Below, one piece after another: positions 54,908 through 63,216 of a DNA stretch of 64,000 bases. This DNA is from an uncultured Flavobacteriaceae bacterium (GTDB lineage: Bacteria; Bacteroidota; Bacteroidia; Flavobacteriales; Flavobacteriaceae), in the NCBI GenBank assembly GCA_947501845.1, contig CANMXP010000022.1, forward strand, positions 1 to 64,000. The letters run 5' to 3'. The position numbers and the translations under genes were made by a program. The notes under the pieces were generated by a model that saw only the letters and a list, made by a program, of their open reading frames with translations, did not search any database and had not been told where the DNA came from. Numbering within the stretch: the stretch's first letter is position 1; each line of letters opens with the position of its first letter.

Positions 54908-54923
54908 ACTATGCGTGCATAAT
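54908..54923. promoter_or_regulatory. Operator-like palindrome 2
   Basis: ACTATGC-GT-GCATAAT is one mismatch from the site at 54812 in inverted form. It ends 6 bp before the TATATTTG -7 box of the oxidoreductase gene. Confidence 0.5.
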
Positions 54924-54929
54924 ATTTGT

Positions 54930-54937
54930 TATATTTG
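54930..54937 (+). promoter_or_regulatory. -7 box of the flavin oxidoreductase gene
   Basis: TATATTTG matches TAnnTTTG, 15 bp before the ATG at 54953. The nearby palindrome would overlap the polymerase footprint. Confidence 0.5.
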
Positions 54938-54952
54938 TTCAAACTTTTATTC

Positions 54953-55900
54953 ATGGCTACTAAACTTACCGAATTACTTCGTATAAAACACCCAGTGATA
55001 CAAGCTCCTATGTTTTTGGTATCTAATGTCGCCATGGTAACAGAAGCGATGAAAGGAGGTATTGCGGGTTGTATACCAGCATTAAACTACAGAACTCTTG
55101 AAGAATTAAGGGCAGCTATAAAAGCATTAAAAGCAAATAAGGTAGAGGAAGGGGCTTTTGGATTTAACTTAATTGTTAATAAATCTAATGTAAAGTATAA
55201 AGGGCAATTAGAAGTGCTTTGTGAAGAAGGCTGCGATTTTATTATTACGTCTTTGGGAAGCCCAGAGGAAACAATTAATCAAGCACATAAAGTTGGGATA
55301 AAAGTTTTTTGTGATGTGGTCGATTTAAAGTTTGCAAAAAAGGTAGAGCAACTTGGAGCAGATGCTATTATAGCTGTAAATAATCAGGCTGGTGGTCATC
55401 GAGGAGACAGCTCTCCAGAAAATTTAATTAAAGAATTAAGTGAAAGTTGTCGTATACCTATAATTTCTGCTGGGGGGGTTGGTACTAAAGCAGATATAGA
55501 TAATATGTTAAATTATGGCGCAGCAGGAGTATCGGTTGGAAGCCCATTTATAGCATCAGTAGAATCCAGTGTAACGAATGAGTATAAACAAGCCTGTGTT
55601 GATTATGGAGCGAATGATATTGTTATGACCGAGCGTATTTCAGGCACCCCATGTACGGTGATAAACACACCTTATGTCCAAAAAATAGGGACAAAGCAAA
55701 CTTGGTTGGAATCTGTTTTAAATAAAAACAAAAGACTTAAAAAATGGGTAAAAATGATTCGCTTTTCAATTGGCATGAATGCCACTAAAAATGCGGCTAC
55801 TAAAGCCACTTATAAAACCGTATGGGTAGCAGGGCCTAGTATTGAGTACACTAAGGAAATTCTACCAACTAAAGACATTATAAATCGTTTGGTTAATTAA
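54953..55900 (+). CDS. NAD(P)H-dependent flavin oxidoreductase / nitronate monooxygenase family
   Basis: The 315-residue TIM-barrel flavoprotein begins ATKLTELLRIKHPVIQAPMFLVSN (FMN phosphate and substrate entry). It has GGIAGCIPALNYRT and the catalytic-region NNQAGGHRGDSSPENL (about residue 145) with the conserved His. IPIISAGGVGTKADI and LNYGAAGVSVGSPFIA (phosphate site) follow. Relatives include nitronate monooxygenase and FabK-type enoyl reductases; the true substrate is open. I use the ATG at 54953. The frame reaches a non-ATG start at 54926, but that leader lies in the promoter region. Confidence 0.88.
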   Translation: MATKLTELLRIKHPVIQAPMFLVSNVAMVTEAMKGGIAGCIPALNYRTLEELRAAIKALKANKVEEGAFGFNLIVNKSNVKYKGQLEVLCEEGCDFIITSLGSPEETINQAHKVGIKVFCDVVDLKFAKKVEQLGADAIIAVNNQAGGHRGDSSPENLIKELSESCRIPIISAGGVGTKADIDNMLNYGAAGVSVGSPFIASVESSVTNEYKQACVDYGANDIVMTERISGTPCTVINTPYVQKIGTKQTWLESVLNKNKRLKKWVKMIRFSIGMNATKNAATKATYKTVWVAGPSIEYTKEILPTKDIINRLVN

Positions 55901-56249
55901 CCAAAGCAATTTTAGCATTCCTTTTATTCTTGTTTTTCCCAACAAATAAGCTAATAGTAGCACTAGCGGTTAATCCTCCTAACGAAGTAGCAACTAATTC
56001 ACCAGTATTAAAGCGGTTATTTTCTTTACTGCTATCTAAAACCTCTTTAGCCAGACCGGCTAATGTTGAAGTACCTAAGCTATACCAAAAAGCTTTTTTC
56101 TTGTTTTTTGTAGCAGAATATACTACAGTGTATGTGGTTGCAGATATAACAGCTCCAACTCCAAAATGTAATTTATGATCCGATGTGATGGATTGAGCAC
56201 CACATAAACCTGTGAAAGACAGTAGTATAATTGCAATAGTAGTTTTCAT
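55893..56249 (-). CDS. Small exported or membrane protein, YfiM/DUF2279-like
   Basis: The 118-residue protein has a signal peptide (about 1-18, SFTGLCGAQS). A compact hydrophobic domain follows with SDHKLHFGVGAVISATTYTVVY, KKKAFWYSLGTSTLAGLAKEVLDSS and TGELVATSLGGLTASATISLFV. The DHKLHFGVG/GxxKEVxD pattern resembles YfiM and DUF2279 envelope proteins. Function unknown. Its stop overlaps the end of the oxidoreductase gene by 8 bp, convergently. Confidence 0.65.
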   Translation of the reverse strand: MKTTIAIILLSFTGLCGAQSITSDHKLHFGVGAVISATTYTVVYSATKNKKKAFWYSLGTSTLAGLAKEVLDSSKENNRFNTGELVATSLGGLTASATISLFVGKNKNKRNAKIALVN

Positions 56250-56370
56250 TCAAATGATTGGTTTTTAGTTTCTTGAGTGTAATTTTATATAATATTTACA
56301 ATATGATTCATAAATATCTGATGAAATACAATTTTATTTGATTAGAGGCTCATATTTTTAGCATATTGTC

Positions 56371-56378
56371 TACATTTG
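56371..56378 (+). promoter_or_regulatory. -7 box of the PPOX-AKR operon
   Basis: TACATTTG matches TAnnTTTG, 20 bp before the ATG at 56399. Confidence 0.45.
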
Positions 56379-56398
56379 AGGTATATATAATCATTATT

Positions 56399-57004
56399 AT
56401 GCATATTAAAACAGAATCACAGCTCCGTGAATTATATGGTTTTCCTAGTGGAAGAGCCAAAGATAAGGGGCTTTCTAGTTTAGAAAAACATACGATTCAT
56501 TTTATTGAAAGATCTCCATTTTTAGTGATGTCTACATCAAATAATGCGGGTAAATTAGATGCGTCTCCACGAGGAGGAGAACCAGGGTTTGTAAAGGTGG
56601 TTCATGAAACAGAAATAGTAATACCAGATGCCAAAGGAAACAATAGATTGGATAGTATTGTAAATATTGTAGAAACAGGAACAGTTGGCTTATTATTTTT
56701 GATCCCAGGTGTAGATGAAACTTTGCGTATAAATGGCCGAGCTTCTATTAGTACTGATATTGAATATTTAGAATTATTTGCCTCAGAAAGTAACCCACCA
56801 AAAGCATGTATTATTGTTACTATTGAAGAATTATTTTTACATTGCGCTAAGGCTTTTATGCGTTCTAAATTATGGGATGAAAAAGCAAAAATTAATAGAG
56901 AGTCATTTCCAACTATGGGACGGATGTTAAAAGATCAGTTAGGGTCTGTTGAAGCTCCAGAGTCTAGGGAGGATATGATTAAACGATACAAAAAAGATTT
57001 ATAA
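56399..57004 (+). CDS. PPOX-type FMN-binding flavoprotein (MSMEG_1061-like)
   Basis: The 201-residue split-barrel flavoprotein belongs to the pyridoxamine-phosphate-oxidase superfamily. It has RSPFLVMSTSNNAGKLDASPRGGEPGFVKVV (about residue 38) and IPDAKGNNRLDSIVNIVETGTVGLLFLIPGVDETLRINGRA across the FMN site. The C-terminal HCAKAFMRSKLWDEKA motif is typical of the MSMEG_1061-like subgroup. The substrate is unknown. I start at the ATG 56399 because the 11 upstream codons coincide with the promoter box. A 9-bp gap separates it from the aldo/keto reductase gene, so they are one operon. Confidence 0.85.
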   Translation: MHIKTESQLRELYGFPSGRAKDKGLSSLEKHTIHFIERSPFLVMSTSNNAGKLDASPRGGEPGFVKVVHETEIVIPDAKGNNRLDSIVNIVETGTVGLLFLIPGVDETLRINGRASISTDIEYLELFASESNPPKACIIVTIEELFLHCAKAFMRSKLWDEKAKINRESFPTMGRMLKDQLGSVEAPESREDMIKRYKKDL

Positions 57005-57013
57005 GATTTATTT

Positions 57014-58000
57014 ATGAAAACAAGGAAATTAGGAAGTAAAGGATTTAATGTAAGTGAAGTCGCTTTGGGGTGTTGGCAATTAGGAGCAGACTGGGGAAAT
57101 TCAATAACAAAAGAAAAAGGTTTAGCTATATTAGAAGCAGCAGTTAATAATGGTATTACTTTTTTTGATACGGCAGACGTTTACGGAAATGGCAGAAGTG
57201 AAAAACTTATAGGTGAATTTTTAAATATTACAGATAAAAATATACAAATAGCCACTAAGTTTGGTAGGGCAGGAGATGCTTATCCAGATAAATATTCCAA
57301 AGATGTTTTACGTAGAACAGTTGAAGGTTCTTTAAAACGTTTAGGTGTTAATGCCATAGATTTACTTCAGTTACATTGTGTACCTGAATCGTTGTTACTA
57401 GAAGGCGATATATTTGATTGGCTTCGTGATTTAAAACGAGAAGGGCTTATTAAAAATTTTGGGGCAAGTGTAGAAACTGTCGAACAAGGTTTAATATGTT
57501 TAAAACACGACGATATACTTTCTCTGCAAGTAATATTTAATGTTTTTAGACAAAAATTAGTTAAAGAATTATTACCCCAAGCAGAAGAAAAAGGTGTTGG
57601 TATTATTGTAAGATTACCTTTGGCTAGTGGTTTATTAACAGGGAAATTTGATAAGAACACAACTTTCTCTAAAGATGACCATAGGCATTATAACAGAAAT
57701 GGAGAAATGTTTAATGTGGGGGAAACATTTGCTGGATTACCTTTTGAGAAAGGCTTAGAGTTTATAGATACGATTTCCAGCACTATTTTACCAGAAGGCT
57801 TATCTATGGTTGAATTAGCATTGCGTTGGATTTTAGATCACCAGGCCGTAAGTTGTATCATTCCAGGTGCAAGTTCTGTAAAACAAGTGTTGTCGAATGT
57901 AGGAGTTTCTAATATAGAACCTTTATCTGCTGAAACACATCAAGCCTTATCAAAATTGTATTCAGAAGACATGCATCAATATGTTCGAGGTGCTTATTAA
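57014..58000 (+). CDS. Aldo/keto reductase
   Basis: The 328-residue NADPH-dependent carbonyl reductase is a TIM barrel. The catalytic tetrad is visible: Asp and Tyr in FFDTADVYGNGRSEKLIGEF (about residues 51-56), Lys in IQIATKFGRAG (about 82), and His in DLLQLHCVPE (about 119). The C-terminal NADPH-binding region is CIIPGASSVKQVLSNVG (about 294). It is the second gene of an operon after the PPOX flavoprotein. A role in detoxifying reactive carbonyls or quinones is a general inference. The next transcript begins with a cobalamin riboswitch about 30 bp after its stop. Confidence 0.92.
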   Translation: MKTRKLGSKGFNVSEVALGCWQLGADWGNSITKEKGLAILEAAVNNGITFFDTADVYGNGRSEKLIGEFLNITDKNIQIATKFGRAGDAYPDKYSKDVLRRTVEGSLKRLGVNAIDLLQLHCVPESLLLEGDIFDWLRDLKREGLIKNFGASVETVEQGLICLKHDDILSLQVIFNVFRQKLVKELLPQAEEKGVGIIVRLPLASGLLTGKFDKNTTFSKDDHRHYNRNGEMFNVGETFAGLPFEKGLEFIDTISSTILPEGLSMVELALRWILDHQAVSCIIPGASSVKQVLSNVGVSNIEPLSAETHQALSKLYSEDMHQYVRGAY

Positions 58001-58012
58001 TCATAAAAATTA

Positions 58013-58020
58013 TATATTTG
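58013..58020 (+). promoter_or_regulatory. -7 box of the riboswitch transcript
   Basis: TATATTTG matches TAnnTTTG. The predicted start near 58026 lies just before the riboswitch fold. Confidence 0.45.
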
Positions 58021-58029
58021 AATAATTAT

Positions 58030-58168
58030 TTAAAGGTTTAGCTGAAGCTAGATAATAAGGAATTGTGTTAAAATCACAAGCTGTCGCGCAACTGTAAGTA
58101 ATATAAAATATTACAAGCCAGATACTTCCCTTTAAAAAATGACAAACGTGCTTTCGCGATTTAAAGCC
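58030..58168 (+). ncRNA. Cobalamin (B12) riboswitch
   Basis: The conserved core is unmistakable: AGGAATTGTG..AATCACAA, GCTGTCGCGCAACTGTAAG (the B12-box type CGCAACTGT) and AAGCCAGATACTTCCC (GCCAGAtAC with TTCC closing to GGAA). The stem GCTTT (58150-58154)/AAAGC (58163-58167) presents a CGCG loop. That loop can pair with the CGCG at 58085-58088, the L5-L13 kissing interaction of this RNA class. Adenosyl- or methylcobalamin binding should turn the downstream gene off. Confidence 0.9.
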
Positions 58169-58172
58169 AAGT

Positions 58173-58260
58173 CAAGACAAATGTAATTACCTACAAGCCT
58201 AATTTATTACGTTATTGTTGGTGTCTTGCTTCTTTTTATCCTGCACAAAATATAGAAGCA
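58173..58260 (+). promoter_or_regulatory. Putative riboswitch expression platform
   Basis: CAAGACA (58173-58179) can pair with TGTCTTG (58222-58228). Alternatively TGCTTC (58227-58232) can pair with GAAGCA (58255-58260), directly in front of the ATG. The two helices compete for 58227-58228. This would fit control of translation initiation; no T-run terminator is seen. Confidence 0.4.
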
Positions 58261-58752
58261 ATGAATCAAAAATCACGCACCTTACAAGGCCCCTTAAAAT
58301 GCTGGGATATTTACTCCATGCATTTGGCACAACAAGCTATCAATTTTGATAAAGAAAAGGAGATTGAAATTTTAAAAACGTACCAAGCTAAATTTGATTG
58401 GTTTTTTGATGTCGAAGACCTACTCACCAATAACAAATTTGAAGCTTTGGTACTTACCGATCTTGAACAAGAAATTCAATGGGTAAATAAAGGATTTACA
58501 AAAATTACAGGATATTCCTTTAAATATGCTAAAGGTAAGAAGCCTAATTTTTTACAAGGAGAAAATACATCTCCCGAAACCTTGAATAATATACGCAACT
58601 ATTTAAAAAGAGGGGTTCACTTTAAAGAAAGTATTGTTAATTACAGAAAGAATGGAGAGATGTATCATTGTAGTATTGAAGTCTATCCTTTAAAAGATAG
58701 TAATGATATTACAACACATCTTTTAGCTTTAGAAAAAGAGGTTAGACTTTAA
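58261..58752 (+). CDS. PAS/LOV-like single-domain protein under B12 riboswitch
   Basis: The 163-residue soluble protein has a helical N-terminus (about 1-50) and one PAS domain (about 55-163). The domain pattern, VNKGFTKITGYSFKYAKGKK-PNFLQGENTSPETLNNIRNYLKRG and NYRKNGEMYHCSIEVYPL, is that of LOV-type PAS domains (FLQG, NYRKNG). The flavin-adduct cysteine of GxNCRFLQ is replaced, reading KKPNFLQ, so classical LOV photochemistry is not expected. There is no output domain. Its transcript starts with a cobalamin riboswitch, an unusual target because such switches normally control B12 uptake, synthesis or B12-independent isozymes. Confidence 0.8.
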   Translation: MNQKSRTLQGPLKCWDIYSMHLAQQAINFDKEKEIEILKTYQAKFDWFFDVEDLLTNNKFEALVLTDLEQEIQWVNKGFTKITGYSFKYAKGKKPNFLQGENTSPETLNNIRNYLKRGVHFKESIVNYRKNGEMYHCSIEVYPLKDSNDITTHLLALEKEVRL

Positions 58753-58760
58753 ACTAAAAT

Positions 58761-59645
58761 CTATTTTATTGGCAAATAAAATTCTGTTTTTAATTTATGA
58801 GGTTCTACACGTTCAGGGTTGCTTATGTATTTTTCTCTAGCAACTTCATCACGCAACTCATAATCATTATTTAACAACCAATCGTTAAAAATATAGTCGT
58901 AAACATTGGCAAAATATTCATAACTTCCTTGGTATAAAAATACCGCAAACTTACCGCCTTTAAGTGTTTTAACTCCAATGTCTCCAGTGGCTTTGGCATC
59001 TTTATGTATGATTAAACAAGAATCGTATCTAATTTTGTCCTCGTCGGTTACTTTTGGGTCATCATAAGGCAAACCTATGTGTTCTATACCAGCGGTAAAT
59101 AGTTTTTGTTCTTTTACTTGTTCCCAGAGTTTTTTCCAAGTGCCTGAATAATTTAATGATTGGTAGGCGCCCTGTAGGCGGATATAGATACATTTTTTAT
59201 CTTCTATATCTATAATTTTTGGTTTTTTTATATTTAAATTTTGACTGTGTTCTGTACTGGAAATTGTTTCCATGATCTTCGATTTTTTAATTGTGAATAA
59301 TTTGTTTTTACGATACGCAGTTGGAGATACTCCAAAATGATTTTTAAACTTTTTAGATAAAGATGATGGTGTTTCATAACCAACATTATAAGCAATGCTT
59401 TCCATATCTAAAGTGGTGTAACGAATCATTTTAGCAGCTGTTTCTACACGTGTTCTAGAAATGTATGCTCCAATAGGCTCACCTAAAAGCGCTCTACTAA
59501 TACGATGAAAATGAAACGGTGAAAAATGTGAGATCTCGGCCAGCGTTTTTATATCTATTACACTATCTAAATTGTTATGTATGTATTCTACAATAATATT
59601 TAGTTTTTGTTCATAAAAAGCCTTGTTGGTTTGTTTCAGTGTCAT
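58761..59645 (-). CDS. AraC-family regulator with GyrI-like effector domain
   Basis: The 294-residue protein has two AraC helix-turn-helices at the N-terminus (about 15-110): IDIKTLAEISHFSPFHFHRISRALLGEPIGAYISRTRVE, then AKMIRYTTLDMESIAYNVGYETPSSLSKKFKNHFGVSPTAYRK. A GyrI/AraE_rob-type ligand domain (about 135-294) is marked by GIEHIGLPYDDPKVTDEDKIRYDSCL, GGKFAVFLYQGSYEYFANVYDYIFNDWL and the PERVEPHKLKTEFYLPI ending. This is the SbmC/Rob-like layout linked to sensing cationic or amphipathic drugs. Convergent to the PAS gene with an 8-bp gap. Confidence 0.92.
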   Translation of the reverse strand: MTLKQTNKAFYEQKLNIIVEYIHNNLDSVIDIKTLAEISHFSPFHFHRISRALLGEPIGAYISRTRVETAAKMIRYTTLDMESIAYNVGYETPSSLSKKFKNHFGVSPTAYRKNKLFTIKKSKIMETISSTEHSQNLNIKKPKIIDIEDKKCIYIRLQGAYQSLNYSGTWKKLWEQVKEQKLFTAGIEHIGLPYDDPKVTDEDKIRYDSCLIIHKDAKATGDIGVKTLKGGKFAVFLYQGSYEYFANVYDYIFNDWLLNNDYELRDEVAREKYISNPERVEPHKLKTEFYLPIK

Positions 59646-60029
59646 TTTTAAAGTATTGATGTTGCAAATGTATTCACTAGTTAAGATATAAACTTTTCCA
59701 AACTTGCTGAGTTATTATAATTTCACAATCATATAAAATAAAAAATTAATCATTTTTTATGTAACTTATAATACATATCGCCGTCATACGTTAAAATGTT
59801 AGAATTTAAATAGAATCAGTCAAAAATTAAAACTTTATAATTTCTTAAAATATGCATAGAAACCTAAACTTTTTGGATATGTAAATTATGTGAAAAGTTT
59901 GTGAAAGTTTATCATTTCATTATTACTTAAGTACAGGAAATTCTAAGTTTGTTTATGTAAGGAGATCTATGTTAGACTATTATTAGGCAAACCATTTTTT
60001 AGAACATAATAATTTAAAAATTTAAACTT
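59646..60029. other. 384-bp divergent spacer
   Basis: For the AraC gene, CAAATGTA at 59665-59672 (minus-strand TACATTTG) is a -7 box 20 bp from its ATG. Toward the serine hydrolase I find no good promoter match. The remainder is AT-rich with no frame, hairpin or repeat that I can support. Confidence 0.5.
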
Positions 60030-61793
60030 ATGAAATCAATTTCAAATTACTTTTTACACAAAACAGGGTTTTTAATACTTTTTTTATTATTAATGTGCAG
60101 TGTGGGCTTTGCGCAATCAAAAGTAGAGCAAATCGATAAACTTATGAGTATGTATGAGGCCTACGGTAAGTTTAACGGTTCTGTTTTAGTATCAGATCAT
60201 GGGAAGGTTATTTATAAAAAAGGTTTTGGTATGGCAAATATGGAATGGGATATTCCTAACCAGCCAAACACAAAACATCGATTAGGATCTATTACTAAAC
60301 AATTTACGGCTATGCTCATATTACAATTAGCAGCTGAAGGGACATTAGATTTACAGGAACCTATTATTAAATACCTACCAGATTACCCAAAAGAGAGCGG
60401 CAGTAAAATAACAACACATCATTTGTTAACGCATACGTCGGGAATACCAAACTATACGGCATTTCCAAAGTTTTTTCAAGAAGAAAGTCGTAACCCCTAT
60501 ACACCAGATGAATTTGTGAAAAAATTTGCAGACAAAGCATTGGATTTTTCACCTGGAGAAAAATTTAGTTATAGCAATTCTGGGTATTTTCTTCTTGGTG
60601 TTATTATTGAAAAATTATCTGGAAAAACGTATGAACAAATGCTCCATGATAAAATTTTCACACCACTAAACATGAATGAATCAGGTTATGATAATCATAA
60701 GGATATTTTGAAAAACAGAGCCACTGGTTACGAAAAAAGAGGAGGAAAGGTCATAAATTCAAATTATTTGGATATGTCTATCCCATATGCCGCTGGTTCT
60801 ATGTATTCAACCGTTGAAGATTTGTATAAATGGGATCAGGCTTTATATACGAATATCCTATTACCAAAAACATATATGAACATGTATTTTAAGCCTTACA
60901 TACCTGCTTTTGGTAATAGTCATTATGCATATGGTTGGGGTGTAGGTTATAACAAAATAGGGAAGTCTGCCGATAGTATTTATACCATAGGTCATGGCGG
61001 TGGTATTAATGGTTTTAATACCAATATTTCCAGAATACCTTCAGATAAATCATTAATTGTGCTTTTAAACAATACAGGAGGTGCTCCGCTTAACCGAATA
61101 ACCAATGCTATTCAAGGGATTATATATGGTAAAGATTATGATTTGCCTAAAAAGTCGGTAGCAAAAGATCTTTTGGATGTTATAGAGAAAGAAGGCATCG
61201 ATACAGGAATGGCACATTACAATACCATTAAAGATTCTGAAGCTTATGATTTAAATGAAAGAGAAATGAATGGAATTGGGTATGAATTAATGAGTTCTGG
61301 TAAGGTAGAAGCAGCAGCAAAAGTATTTAAACTCAATATTGATGCATTTCCAAAATCGTCTAATGTATATGATAGTTATGCAGAAGCACTTATGAATTTA
61401 GGAAAAGACGAACAGGCTATTGAGAATTATAAAAAGTCTGTTGAATTAAACCCCAATAACCAAAGTGCAATAGGTTATTTAAAGAAGTTGGGAGCAGATG
61501 TAAGCGATTTGGTAAAAGAAGTTATTGTATCTGAAGACATTTTAGAAACCTATTTAGGAAAGTACGAACTCATGCCAGCTTTTATTGTCACCATAACAAG
61601 AGAAGGCAGTCAACTAAAGGCTCAAGCTACGGGACAACCTATATTTGATGTTTTCCCTAAATCTGATCATGTATTTTATTTTAAAGTAGTTGAAGCTCAA
61701 CTCACTTTTAATAAGAATGATGAAGGTAAAATAACTAGTGTTACGCTTTTACAGGGCGGTCAAGAGATTACAGGTAAACGACTAGAGGAATGA
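60030..61793 (+). CDS. Exported serine hydrolase (beta-lactamase/DD-peptidase class C fold) with TPRs
   Basis: The 587-residue protein has a signal peptide (about 1-28, ending VGFAQ). The class C penicillin-recognising domain (about 35-370) has catalytic SxxK in RLGSITKQFTAM (about residue 90), YSN in KFSYSNSGYFLLG (about 183) and HGG in TIGHGGGINGF (about 325). Tetratricopeptide units follow (about 430-490; SYAEALMNLGKDEQAIENYKKSVELNPN in one unit), then a DUF3471-like C-terminal beta domain. Related proteins hydrolyse peptides or esters rather than antibiotics. It carries its own strong terminator; function beyond hydrolase is unknown. Confidence 0.88.
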   Translation: MKSISNYFLHKTGFLILFLLLMCSVGFAQSKVEQIDKLMSMYEAYGKFNGSVLVSDHGKVIYKKGFGMANMEWDIPNQPNTKHRLGSITKQFTAMLILQLAAEGTLDLQEPIIKYLPDYPKESGSKITTHHLLTHTSGIPNYTAFPKFFQEESRNPYTPDEFVKKFADKALDFSPGEKFSYSNSGYFLLGVIIEKLSGKTYEQMLHDKIFTPLNMNESGYDNHKDILKNRATGYEKRGGKVINSNYLDMSIPYAAGSMYSTVEDLYKWDQALYTNILLPKTYMNMYFKPYIPAFGNSHYAYGWGVGYNKIGKSADSIYTIGHGGGINGFNTNISRIPSDKSLIVLLNNTGGAPLNRITNAIQGIIYGKDYDLPKKSVAKDLLDVIEKEGIDTGMAHYNTIKDSEAYDLNEREMNGIGYELMSSGKVEAAAKVFKLNIDAFPKSSNVYDSYAEALMNLGKDEQAIENYKKSVELNPNNQSAIGYLKKLGADVSDLVKEVIVSEDILETYLGKYELMPAFIVTITREGSQLKAQATGQPIFDVFPKSDHVFYFKVVEAQLTFNKNDEGKITSVTLLQGGQEITGKRLEE

Positions 61794-61830
61794 TTTGATA
61801 ATATAGATCTGTTATTGTTTTAAAATTTAT

Positions 61831-61862
61831 AAACACTTCCTAGTTTTAGGAAGTGTTTTTTG
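61831..61862 (+). terminator. Terminator of the serine hydrolase gene
   Basis: AAACACTTCCTA / TAGGAAGTGTTT is a perfect 12-bp stem with a 4-base loop and a T-run. Confidence 0.92.
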
Positions 61863-61954
61863 TTTATAAATTATTGATATATTAGAAGTTAATTACATGT
61901 ACATATTTGGTTTTTAATCTAGAAGTATAAATAAGAGCATAAAACAAAAAATTC

Positions 61955-63193
61955 ATGCAAGATAAAAATAAGGAAGACAAAGAAAATCATATTCACGACG
62001 CTAATCAAGTTAAGAAACTCTACAAAGAAGCTTTAGAGCAGATAAATAAGCTTGTTAAAAGCACATCCAATTATATTGATCTTTTTCATGATTTAGACGA
62101 TATGCTGGATAGTACAAAAGAAAAAGCAAAACAGGTTTTTGGAGATGGTTTCTGGAAGTATCAAGAACCAATTCATGATCTTATTGAAGCACACACAGAA
62201 CAAGCATATATAACCGCTGCTGGGAAATGGCGTAATGACTCACAGCTTAGAAAAAAACTATTCAATTTCTTTATTAGCCCTTATAAAAACCTCGATAACC
62301 CATATAGCGGATTAAGGGCTAGGTACGATCTAATTGCTCGATTAGAAGATGAGGAGTCAACAGAGATGGTATTTAATCAAGTACTAGAAACTTACAATAT
62401 GGGAGTTGATGAAGATATTGATCTTTCTGCTTTTTATGGGGTGGTATATTTATCAAATATCCCCAAACATAGATCAAGAGTTCTAGAGCTTCTTAGGACT
62501 GGCTTTTTTAAAGTTATTTCCAATACTAAAGATGATGGTCTAGTTAACGATCGTGTATTTATTTGTATTGGTCGTTCTTTAGCAATGATTGGAGAGAAAG
62601 CCACAGCTTCTAAAATTTATGATGCTTTAATTTTTGCCTCAGACAAAAAACAACATTACGAAATGAATGTGGCAGCCTCGTACTTAACTCTTAACCTTGT
62701 GGCATTAGATTATACTGGACCAATTGATGCTTTGCATATTTTTGTTAAAGAATTTGAAGAAACCTACAGGGGAGATAGTTTTGTAATGCGTGTTCAGTTT
62801 GCCCTCTGGATTCTAACCAATAAAGGAGAAAAGGCCTTAGAATATCTCCAAGATAAATCTCATACAAAAAATCTAGAACTGGTTGCCACTGCTCTTGCGG
62901 ACTTAGATTATAAAAATGGTCTAAAAACATTACAAGAGTACCTGCCAGAAATAAAAAATGAAGTAACCTATGAAGTTTTCAAAGAGGCTATTACCAGATT
63001 GCAAAATCAAGATAGTAAGCCTTCAAATAAAAACCGAATGATTTGGTTATTTGGATATGTATCGCGTGCAGAAATAGCTTTGGGGAATAAATCGGACAAC
63101 GTATTTTTACACAGAGCAAAATTACGTTCGGAAGAGGTCATGAACTATTACGAAGTTTTTGAAATTGATGATAGTATTCCAGAAGATTTGTAA
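61955..63193 (+). CDS. Orphan all-helical cytosolic protein
   Basis: The 412-residue protein has no signal peptide or membrane helix and is predicted almost entirely helical. The N-terminus is coiled-coil-like (QVKKLYKEALEQINKLVKST). Then come HEAT/TPR-like helix pairs, for example STEMVFNQVLETYNMG, HRSRVLELLRTGFFKVI, DRVFICIGRSLAMIGEKATASKIYDAL and YLTLNLVALDYTGPIDALHIF. No family is recognised and no catalytic motif is visible. It could be a scaffold or an immunity-like protein. It is convergent with another unrecognised gene. Confidence 0.6.
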   Translation: MQDKNKEDKENHIHDANQVKKLYKEALEQINKLVKSTSNYIDLFHDLDDMLDSTKEKAKQVFGDGFWKYQEPIHDLIEAHTEQAYITAAGKWRNDSQLRKKLFNFFISPYKNLDNPYSGLRARYDLIARLEDEESTEMVFNQVLETYNMGVDEDIDLSAFYGVVYLSNIPKHRSRVLELLRTGFFKVISNTKDDGLVNDRVFICIGRSLAMIGEKATASKIYDALIFASDKKQHYEMNVAASYLTLNLVALDYTGPIDALHIFVKEFEETYRGDSFVMRVQFALWILTNKGEKALEYLQDKSHTKNLELVATALADLDYKNGLKTLQEYLPEIKNEVTYEVFKEAITRLQNQDSKPSNKNRMIWLFGYVSRAEIALGNKSDNVFLHRAKLRSEEVMNYYEVFEIDDSIPEDL

Positions 63194-63216
63194 TGAATAA
63201 GTTACACTTGAATAAA

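Noticed and set aside
58261-58752. Active LOV photoreceptor
   Set aside because: The conserved adduct cysteine before FLQG is missing (KKPNFLQ), so the usual photochemistry is not supported.
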